Shown here piece by piece: positions 6,301-10,959 of a DNA stretch of 10,959 nucleotides (position 1 is the stretch's first letter; each line of letters opens with the position of its first letter). The stretch is from Candidatus Pacearchaeota archaeon. GTDB lineage: Archaea > Nanoarchaeota > Nanoarchaeia > Pacearchaeales > GW2011-AR1. The position numbers were made by a program, and so were the translations under genes. The stretch covers positions 1 through 10,959 of the forward strand of contig NZER01000231.1 in the NCBI GenBank assembly GCA_002690445.1, written 5' to 3'. A model generated the notes under the pieces. The model did not search any database and was not told the DNA's origin. It saw nothing but the letters and a program-made list of their open reading frames with translations.

Positions 6301-8082
6301 AGATTAATGACCGTTATGACAGGTGCAACTAATGCAGCTGGGGTTACTAATTGGAGTTCAGTGCCAATAACTTACGATTCAGCAGGTAATGTAGTATCAC
6401 CATTTGAATTAGTGGATCAAGGATCGATTGGTGGTCAAATAGGAACTTACAGATTGAGAACTGGTAATAGTGATTATTTTTTATCTTGGGAGGATGCGAA
6501 TCCAAGAACATATACTTTCGGGTTCGAAGTAATCAGGACAATAGATGGTTTATCAAAGTTTTTCTCACATGCTGGTGAGGTAAAAAATGTTGAACCAGAA
6601 ATGATTGGTCGGTTAGCAAATCTTAGTGATTGGACTTCAACAGAAAGAAATACTTTTGGTGCGCAAGGTATTACTATAGGTGATGGAGATGGGTTTTGGA
6701 AAAATAATCAACCTCTTCACATATCTGGTGACGGTGGTATCACATATGGCCAATCTGTTCCTATCCCAGGAGGTGTCACTTATGAAATTAGACAGGGTCA
6801 ACAATATGAGGATGGCCAACATTTCTATAGTAATAATGATCCTTATCATAATTTCAACACCGCTGTATTATGGCATAGGCACCTAACACCTAATAGTAGT
6901 GGTTACATTGAAATGAAAACATTTTACCCAACAACCCGTGGTAATAGTTATGGTACAATAGCTCATTGGGGAGGGCTTCAACTTTGGTCTTCTACTGGAT
7001 ATGACAGTGGTATTGATCTTTACTTTGAAGCTTTTAGTGGTTCTTATAAGGATGTATCAAATCCATGGTTGTCGAAAGAGATAAAATGGAGTATAGGTGA
7101 TGTTATACAATACGGTGCGTTTTGTTATTGCAACTGGGGTTCTTATAGGGGGGTGGAAAAATCATCTGGGGATGGGTGGAGTTGGTACGATTATGACGCA
7201 TCAGGTCATAAATATGAAAGAATTCACAATGACGGATGGTGGAGAGTATTATTTGGGGATAAACTTGGTATGTATGCATTTACACAGGATGGTAATGGAT
7301 TTGCGGGTAGCGGAAATTCTAATATAAAAACACCTAAATTCTTTTGGCCAGGAATTCCTTGTGGACCTATAAACTTAAAAACATCAGCAAGTGTTTCATC
7401 TAGTGTTGGTGCTTTTATTCATCTAGATCATGGTGGTTGTAATTGGACGTCTGCTGCTGGCCCTTCGGGAGTTGCAGGATTATACCCTGGAATGCCTTGG
7501 GATTTTCGCGAGTGGAAAACTGATTTTGAAAGTAAACATTATCCTCTACCATATAATGGTTATACAAACTTAACATACTCCGGTGGACATGGAAATTTTG
7601 ATCCTGAGCCAGGAGGTGCAGCTGCTCTATCTGGTGCAAGTGTTCCTATAGGATTTAAGCAACTTAATCCATGGCAGATGCCCTACAGTACCAGTGATGG
7701 TGAGTGGAGAGATCCAGCTGATTATCCAAATGTTGATTGGATTGATTATCAGTTTACTATGGAAACCGGAGCAGATGGCAGAGGTAGGTTAAAAGTACCA
7801 GCTAATTATGCTCCTGGAATGTACAGAGTTGAGATTGTAGCTGCAGATAAAAATGGTAGTGGCTTAAATACTTCTCAAGGTCATAATATTGTGTACAAAA
7901 AGAACGTGTGGATTGAAATTGTACCGCCTGGACACAACTTAGGTGATTATAGAGACGTAAGTCGACAAGGTGGAGCAGTATATAACTCTAATGATGGTGT
8001 GACGTCGGGTAGATATTACTTCAGACCTGATTTGCCAACGGATAGCAATATTGTAAAAACTCACAAAATGTTTGATATTTAA
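3340..8082 (+). CDS. Large tail nozzle/stabilization-type protein, N-terminal part of a split chain (1580 aa)
   Basis: This is the main body of the tail tip in my reading, a T7 gp12 / P22 gp10-like role. The N-terminus carries KMNKDLDDRLIPSGEYRDGQ (12-31) and then DVGAVENILGN (42-52), the classic opening of large structural proteins in marine phages. Further family blocks are VIYGNYIDRH (482-491), DRTYQVGIVLSDRYGRQS (526-543), GWYSYKIVIKQTEQEYYNVY (729-748), LNDNINKIPRDLKEVGPDER (792-811) and YETEPV...LFWETSTSGLISELN (909-934). A tandem beta module (622-722) lies between GYPGLY and PLGWYSY. Residues 1120-1467 are unusually Trp/Gly/Tyr-rich and unrecognised. Residues 1468-1560 resemble a cadherin- or Ig-like domain (MYRVEIVAADKNGSG). 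The chain stops where relatives continue into the part encoded by the next gene. No membrane segment or signal peptide is evident. The virion role is confident; the precise nozzle assignment is moderate. Confidence 0.78.
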   Translation: MAEAKNTFIKSKMNKDLDDRLIPSGEYRDGQNIAVSRSEDSDVGAVENILGNKSITDFGLTSNIGIEVIGHYMDVPNEVIYLFLTNYGDTSISKLSNDASISGDVECHIVQYNIKANSHITLISGSWLNFSKTHPISGVNLIEDLLFWTDNRNQPRKINVEIAAIPGNDANSTNPYYTNEDHISVAKYYPFKCIDLYKKETDTSSGNLHEYVSTMRDVVSEYLPIHTAQVIQGTVTNQNYLAIKENNYNIAVGSKVTGEDIVGDCVVTGIAPNIFSSGNTRVYFEAPQAVQTTTIDKIVYFQSPNPDYNQHWPGDPRFLEDKFVRFSYRFKFDDGEYSLMAPFTQIAFVPKQDGYFINTDLKHQEDDTYRSTIVKFMENKINDITLIINGAEDSEGTILFRDLFNKLKVTEIDILYKESDGVSVKVLDTIKKEEFEVESSGAFEYNYQSRKPWRTLPEREIVRAWDKVPIRALSQETSGNRVIYGNYIDRHTSPDNLNYTVQIGDKADEPDGYTRKEYQNHTLKQDRTYQVGIVLSDRYGRQSNVILSSIKSSTNLIEKGSTIFHPYKPEGYLPGLISGGDVPGGDNDTWPGDMLSIWFYDTIPSELLPSEEGYPGLYSTTNGEVIGLTKISGGTGYSATTLSVGGISTLPIQNTTTTTVSPIGGGPVQIIPGDTLTVNIDSVDTDGAIEGISIVNPGLGYSNGDTITINAGGKNATYLVTVADPNPLGWYSYKIVIKQTEQEYYNVYLPGMLNAYPSIKMDGTSARWISTTDSVPPEFTTEGDQTAHVVLLNDNINKIPRDLKEVGPDERIYRSSVRLMGRVTNFELLQGETHDPMSNRQYYPDNTSDIVSTIGKMTELSLGGTVSFDPQLPKEFYKGVVDPLVAQISTDNAIGLTSDVMACPYLSVYETEPVESKMELFWETSTSGLISELNYNIENTDSGLPTGIVDPEISHHLIEGSAPGTYCSGIFYATNAAGASLSGTTTIRLMTVMTGATNAAGVTNWSSVPITYDSAGNVVSPFELVDQGSIGGQIGTYRLRTGNSDYFLSWEDANPRTYTFGFEVIRTIDGLSKFFSHAGEVKNVEPEMIGRLANLSDWTSTERNTFGAQGITIGDGDGFWKNNQPLHISGDGGITYGQSVPIPGGVTYEIRQGQQYEDGQHFYSNNDPYHNFNTAVLWHRHLTPNSSGYIEMKTFYPTTRGNSYGTIAHWGGLQLWSSTGYDSGIDLYFEAFSGSYKDVSNPWLSKEIKWSIGDVIQYGAFCYCNWGSYRGVEKSSGDGWSWYDYDASGHKYERIHNDGWWRVLFGDKLGMYAFTQDGNGFAGSGNSNIKTPKFFWPGIPCGPINLKTSASVSSSVGAFIHLDHGGCNWTSAAGPSGVAGLYPGMPWDFREWKTDFESKHYPLPYNGYTNLTYSGGHGNFDPEPGGAAALSGASVPIGFKQLNPWQMPYSTSDGEWRDPADYPNVDWIDYQFTMETGADGRGRLKVPANYAPGMYRVEIVAADKNGSGLNTSQGHNIVYKKNVWIEIVPPGHNLGDYRDVSRQGGAVYNSNDGVTSGRYYFRPDLPTDSNIVKTHKMFDI
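5203..5508 (+). other. Tandem GxGY beta module inserted in the nozzle protein
   Basis: Residues 622-723 contain two related units. The first is NGEVIGLTKISGGTGYSATT (622-641), continuing into a strand and GG. The second is DGAIEGISIVNPGLGYSNGD (686-705) followed by TITINAGG. Both share an acidic/Gly turn, a hydrophobic strand, G-x-G-Y, a strand and GG. A Thr- and Pro-rich linker (about 650-685) joins them. The second unit resembles residues 240-295 of the first adaptor. The flanks GYPGLYS and PNPLGWYSY are, from memory, adjacent in relatives, so this is a clean insertion of about 100 residues. Confidence 0.6.
6697..7740 (+). other. Tryptophan/glycine-rich unrecognised region of the nozzle protein
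   Basis: Residues 1120-1467 contain 18 tryptophans by my count, with many Gly, Tyr, His and Asn, for example LWHRHLTPN, HWGGLQLW, CYCNWGSYRG, GWSWYDYD, DGWWRVLFG and PWDFREWK. The coding strand is locally G-rich compared with the rest of the window. No family is recognised. High aromatic content on a virion surface is compatible with glycan binding or host contact, which is inference only. Confidence 0.45.
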
Positions 8083-8095
8083 TTAATAACTACAT

Positions 8096-9976
8096 ATGGC
8101 ATATTTAATAGGGGTAAAATATTTTAACTCTTTTTGGTTAAAGAAGGTTGTGGGTGATAGTGATGCTACTACTTGTACTAGTCCACTTGTATCTAACGTT
8201 ACTGGTGCTGGAGACGATAGTGAAGGTGGCGGGTATTCGGCGGGCGTAGAGTTAGCAACATGGCCAGGTTTACCATGGAATCCAGATGGTTATCCAAAAT
8301 TTCCATGGGGTTTAAGTAGTAATAATAGTGATACTTGCGATGTGTTTGAATGTACAGGTATTTGTACTAACCCTGAGTGGTTTGTAGAGGAATCTAGGAT
8401 TAGGGGTGGATATAATAATACTACAGTAGATTTAGGGGTTAAGGCTTATATAGTAGAAGATACCAATGCTCAACAACACAGATCTAATTCGTTAATATAT
8501 TCTGGTATTTATAATTCTAGAACAGGTGTTAATAATACCAATGTATTTTCAATTGGGGAAGATATAACAAAAAGCATCGATCCTGTGGGTGGTTCAATAC
8601 AGAAACTATATGCAGAAGATACAAATTTAACTATATTTCAGGAAAATAAAGTTAGTAGGGCCTTAATAGATAAAGATGCCATATACACAGCTGAAGGATC
8701 ACCTATGAGAACACAATCCAATGTTGTTATAGGACAAATTATACCTTATTTAGGTGAATATGGTATTAGTAGGAATCCCGAATCATTTGCTATATATGGG
8801 TATAGAAAATATTTTGCAGATAAGGATAGAGGTGTTATTTTAAGACTGTCTAGAGATGGTATTGAAGAAATTTCAAGATATGGTATGACTGATTATTTTA
8901 GAGATTATCTATCCAATATATCTGATAAATGGAAGAATGTGGATTTATCATTTAGTTTGTATGAAAATCCAACTAATACTTCAAATATAATATATATCAC
9001 TCCTCAAGAAAATTGTAATTGTGATAGTATAGATCCTGGTATGGTATTAATCTTAAATAGTATAGACACTGGTTTATTTATTGTAGATGTAGATGAAGTG
9101 GGGACGGACGAAGATCGGGGGGAATATATGTGTATTGTGAAATTAAGTAATACTTTATCTAGTATTGATGACTTTGGGGATATAACAGAGGTTAGGTTAA
9201 GGAAATATATTAAGAGTAAAATTGTTGGTGGATGGGATATACATGCTAGAAACTATACAGTATCCATGCAACCAGCAGAATTTTCCTATAATGCTTGTGG
9301 TATAGAAACAGAATATAGTACACTAGGTTTTGACGAGGGAATAAACGGGTGGGTTAGTTTTTATACATATAAACCTACTATAATAGATAGTTTAAAAAAC
9401 AAATTTTACTCGGTAGTTGGTAATACTTTGTATAAACACTATAATGAAGATGCAATTAATGAAAGAGGTACTTTTTATGGTACACAAAGTGATTCTAGTA
9501 TTTCATTTGTAATCAATCCAAAAGTTTCACTCTCTAAAAATTTCCAAAGTATAAACTATGAAGGAAGTAATGGTTGGGAAGTTGATTCTTTTGTATCTGA
9601 TATTCAAGAACCTGGTAGTAGTAGTACAGGTTGGGTAGATAATTTCGATTCTGTTGGTTATGCATTATCTGATGGTACAAATAGGAAAGGTATATATAGT
9701 TATGAAGAAGGTAGTTACGTAGATTCAAGTGATGGTATTACATATAGATTAGGTTTTAAAAGAAAAGAGAACAAATACTCAGCTAGTCTAGTTAATAATT
9801 CAGTTACAAGGGCAGATGAAGTTATAATTGGTCCTGACGGTTTTGGAGGATATCCTACAACTGGTATAAAAGGTTATTTCGCTACAGTTACTATGTCAAC
9901 TGATGCTAGTACAGAGTTAGGTGGTAAGAAAGAGTTATTTGCTGTGTCAGCGAATTATGTCAGTTCATCATATTAA
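8096..9976 (+). CDS. C-terminal part of the split nozzle/stabilization-type structural protein (626 aa)
   Basis: The protein matches, from memory, the C-terminal half of the large marine-phage structural protein whose N-terminal half is the preceding gene. Blocks in order are YFNSFW (9-14), EESRIRGGYNNTTVDLGVKA (98-117), SGIYNSRTGVNNTNVF, GGSIQKLYAEDTNLTIFQEN, GEYGISRNPESFAIYGYRKY followed by RGVILRLSRDGIEEISRYGM, GWVSFYTYKPTI, INYEGSNGWEVDSFVSD and the C-terminal GIKGYFATVTMSTDAS. The repeated short beta blocks fit a beta-propeller-like nozzle. About 80 residues (18-97), rich in Pro, Trp and Gly and with Cys27, Cys81, Cys86 and Cys90, separate YFNSFW from EESRIR, which are nearly adjacent in relatives. 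The start lies 13 bases after the previous stop and has the A/T leader plus ATGG context shared by the other genes, so independent translation is likely. The two products presumably assemble into one tail structure. Confidence 0.78.
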   Translation: MAYLIGVKYFNSFWLKKVVGDSDATTCTSPLVSNVTGAGDDSEGGGYSAGVELATWPGLPWNPDGYPKFPWGLSSNNSDTCDVFECTGICTNPEWFVEESRIRGGYNNTTVDLGVKAYIVEDTNAQQHRSNSLIYSGIYNSRTGVNNTNVFSIGEDITKSIDPVGGSIQKLYAEDTNLTIFQENKVSRALIDKDAIYTAEGSPMRTQSNVVIGQIIPYLGEYGISRNPESFAIYGYRKYFADKDRGVILRLSRDGIEEISRYGMTDYFRDYLSNISDKWKNVDLSFSLYENPTNTSNIIYITPQENCNCDSIDPGMVLILNSIDTGLFIVDVDEVGTDEDRGEYMCIVKLSNTLSSIDDFGDITEVRLRKYIKSKIVGGWDIHARNYTVSMQPAEFSYNACGIETEYSTLGFDEGINGWVSFYTYKPTIIDSLKNKFYSVVGNTLYKHYNEDAINERGTFYGTQSDSSISFVINPKVSLSKNFQSINYEGSNGWEVDSFVSDIQEPGSSSTGWVDNFDSVGYALSDGTNRKGIYSYEEGSYVDSSDGITYRLGFKRKENKYSASLVNNSVTRADEVIIGPDGFGGYPTTGIKGYFATVTMSTDASTELGGKKELFAVSANYVSSSY

Positions 9977-9996
9977 ACAAATTAAAATAGATAAAA

Positions 9997-10728
9997 ATGG
10001 TACCATGGATAGGAATAGCAGTAGCAGCAGTAGGAGCACTAGGACAAGGTATAACTGCAATAGTTGCTAAGGGCAAAGAAAAAAACGCAAAGGATGCTAA
10101 GGAAGAAGCAGAACGCGAAATTGAAAGGTTAGAAAACTCAAGGCAACCTGTAGTTAATCCTTACGAGAGTTTAACTAACGAGTATGCTAATATGAGTGTA
10201 GCTACTCAAGCTGCTGAATTTCAAGCTGAAGAAGCAGATATTGCACTTGCTAATACTTTAGATACTATCCGTGCAACAGGTGCTGGAGCAGGAGGTGCCA
10301 CAGCGTTAGCTCAAGCAGCGCTTAGAAGCAAAAGAGGTATATCAGCTAGTATAGAAAAACAAGAGGTAGCTAATGAGCAATTAAGAGCAAAAGGACAAAT
10401 GGAGGTAAATCAACTGAAAGCTATGGGTGAGGACATAAAATGGCAACGTGAAGAACAAAGGGATATAATTGAATTAGATAGGGCTCAAGCTGACATGGAA
10501 CAAAAAAGAGCACAAGAACAACAATATAGATCAGATAAAATGGCTTCGATAACAGGTATGATGGGTAGTTTAGTAAGTTTAGGTGGTTCAATAGCAGGTG
10601 GAGGAGGCGGAGGTGGTGGTGATGGATCAGGCCAGGGTGACGTATTTGGAGGTATGACTCAACAACAGAAAGATATGCTATATCAAAATCAACAAATGAT
10701 GGGTGCTAATACAGGTATCAATTTTTAA
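9997..10728 (+). CDS. Internal virion / DNA ejection protein, T7 gp14-like (243 aa)
   Basis: A hydrophobic Gly/Ala-rich segment (residues 4-23, WIGIAVAAVGALGQGITAIV) is followed by a charged coiled coil (about 24-50). Next comes an Ala-rich block with NPYESLTNEYANMSVATQAA and then ANTLDTIRATGAGAGGATAL. A long Glu/Gln/Lys/Arg helix (about 118-183) follows, then a Gly/Ser/Met segment with eight consecutive glycines (201-208) and a Gln/Met-rich tail. T7 gp14 is about 196 aa, is packaged inside the capsid and is ejected to form the outer-membrane channel. The N-terminal membrane-type segment, the Ala/Gly-rich helices and the place right after the nozzle genes fit that role. Phage P22 gp7 is the other analogue. 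The start lies 20 bases after the previous stop with an A-rich leader and no Shine-Dalgarno. Tape-measure-like alternatives are less likely given the small size. Confidence 0.72.
   Translation: MVPWIGIAVAAVGALGQGITAIVAKGKEKNAKDAKEEAEREIERLENSRQPVVNPYESLTNEYANMSVATQAAEFQAEEADIALANTLDTIRATGAGAGGATALAQAALRSKRGISASIEKQEVANEQLRAKGQMEVNQLKAMGEDIKWQREEQRDIIELDRAQADMEQKRAQEQQYRSDKMASITGMMGSLVSLGGSIAGGGGGGGGDGSGQGDVFGGMTQQQKDMLYQNQQMMGANTGINF
10597..10620 (+). repeat. Poly-glycine codon repeat (eight GGN)
   Basis: Eight consecutive GGN codons (GGT GGA GGA GGC GGA GGT GGT GGT) encode Gly201-208 of the internal virion protein. This is a low-complexity, G-rich patch in AT-rich DNA. It probably acts as a flexible linker before the Gln/Met-rich C-terminus and may vary in length between relatives. 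Confidence 0.9.
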
Positions 10729-10754
10729 CTATAATATTAATAAATTATTAAAAT
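10729..10754 (+). promoter_or_regulatory. A/T-only leader before the last gene
   Basis: Apart from a single C at 10729, the 26 bases between the TAA at 10728 and the ATG at 10755 are all A or T. There is no Shine-Dalgarno sequence. A chance TATAAT (10730-10735) is present without a supporting -35 box. This leader is similar in style to those at 1013-1033 and 9977-9996 and is best taken as an unstructured ribosome-loading site. Confidence 0.3.
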
Positions 10755-10959
10755 ATGGGAACATACGCAGCACCGGAAAAAGCACCAATAGATAAATCTC
10801 TTGAGAAAGTACAAGAAGGTCTTGCTGGAATAACACAGCTTGGCATAGGTTTAGAGTTAAAAAGACAAACTAAAAAAGAAGCGGATAGGTTAAAGAAGGA
10901 AAAAATCGATCAAGATATAATAACACATCATAATAAGGTTAATAAAGATCTTTATGACC
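10755..10959 (+). CDS. N-terminal part of a probable internal virion protein (partial)
   Basis: Only 68 residues are visible before the window ends, with no stop. The sequence begins MGTYAAPEKAPIDKSLEKVQ, has a short Gly/Leu stretch (LAGITQLGIGLEL) and then a strongly basic helical segment (KRQTKKEADRLKKEKID). No signal peptide is apparent. It directly follows the gp14-like gene, the place where T7 carries gp15 and gp16, and where P22-like phages carry further ejection proteins, so an ejection or inner-core protein is the positional guess. The family cannot be confirmed from this fragment. The ATGG start and A/T leader match the other genes in the window. Confidence 0.65.
   Translation, partial: MGTYAAPEKAPIDKSLEKVQEGLAGITQLGIGLELKRQTKKEADRLKKEKIDQDIITHHNKVNKDLYD

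Noticed and set aside
7136..7179. Cluster of four G-runs resembling a G-quadruplex
   Set aside because: The runs (7136-7139, 7148-7153, 7168-7171, 7174-7176) have loops of about 8, 14 and 2 bases and coincide with Gly/Trp codons. Coding composition explains them.
6680..7327. Short alternative-frame open stretches on the + strand within the nozzle gene
   Set aside because: They overlap the Trp/Gly-rich coding region in another frame, show Met/Ile/His-rich random-like sequence, and lack start context.
8075..8100. Programmed or artefactual frameshift joining the 1580-aa and 626-aa proteins
   Set aside because: The downstream frame has an in-frame TAA at 8087-8089, beyond the upstream stop at 8080-8082, so the frames do not overlap and no single shift joins them. 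No slippery heptamer is evident.
10729..10754. Inverted AT repeat (TAATA...TATTA) as a regulatory hairpin
   Set aside because: It is a weak A/T-only pairing without GC support, expected by chance in an A/T-only leader.

Overview
This window is a stretch of the virion-assembly (late) region of a tailed bacteriophage, probably a short-tailed (podovirus-like) phage from a marine metagenome. All recognisable genes lie on the + strand and are packed tightly, with gaps of 2 to 26 bases apart from two short intergenic regions that each hold an intrinsic terminator. The DNA is AT-rich. All seven visible starts are ATG followed by G, none has a convincing Shine-Dalgarno sequence, and all seven visible stops are TAA. 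Missing Shine-Dalgarno sites with A/T-only leaders are typical of Bacteroidota, so a flavobacterial host is my best guess. This is an inference from translation signals, not a direct observation.

Layout: (1) 2-115, the C-terminal end of an upstream structural gene (capsid-region protein by position), closed by a hairpin terminator. (2) 193-972, a conserved phage protein of unknown role, closed by a second, GC-rich terminator. (3) 1034-2107 and 2114-3337, two adaptor/connector-type proteins that would sit between the portal and the tail. (4) 3340-8082 (1580 aa) and 8096-9976 (626 aa), which look like the N-terminal and C-terminal parts of one large tail nozzle/'stabilization'-type structural protein that I know as a single chain in other marine phages. 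(5) 9997-10728, a T7 gp14-like internal virion (DNA ejection) protein. (6) 10755 to the window end, the start of the next, lysine-rich, probably also internal virion protein.

The order capsid region, adaptor, nozzle, internal virion proteins matches the T7 order gp10-gp11-gp12-gp14-gp15, and the genes should act together to build the tail machine and deliver the genome.

The most interesting point is that the conserved virion cores here carry extra modules. A 'GxGYxxGDTIT' beta module occurs in both the first adaptor and the nozzle protein. The second adaptor has an extra N-terminal domain. The nozzle has a tryptophan-rich segment of about 350 residues, and its C-terminal part has been separated into its own gene with a Cys/Pro/Trp-rich insertion near the new N-terminus. 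I see no defence system, mobile element, CRISPR array, tRNA or minus-strand gene. Family assignments come from remembered sequence patterns and gene order, not from a search.
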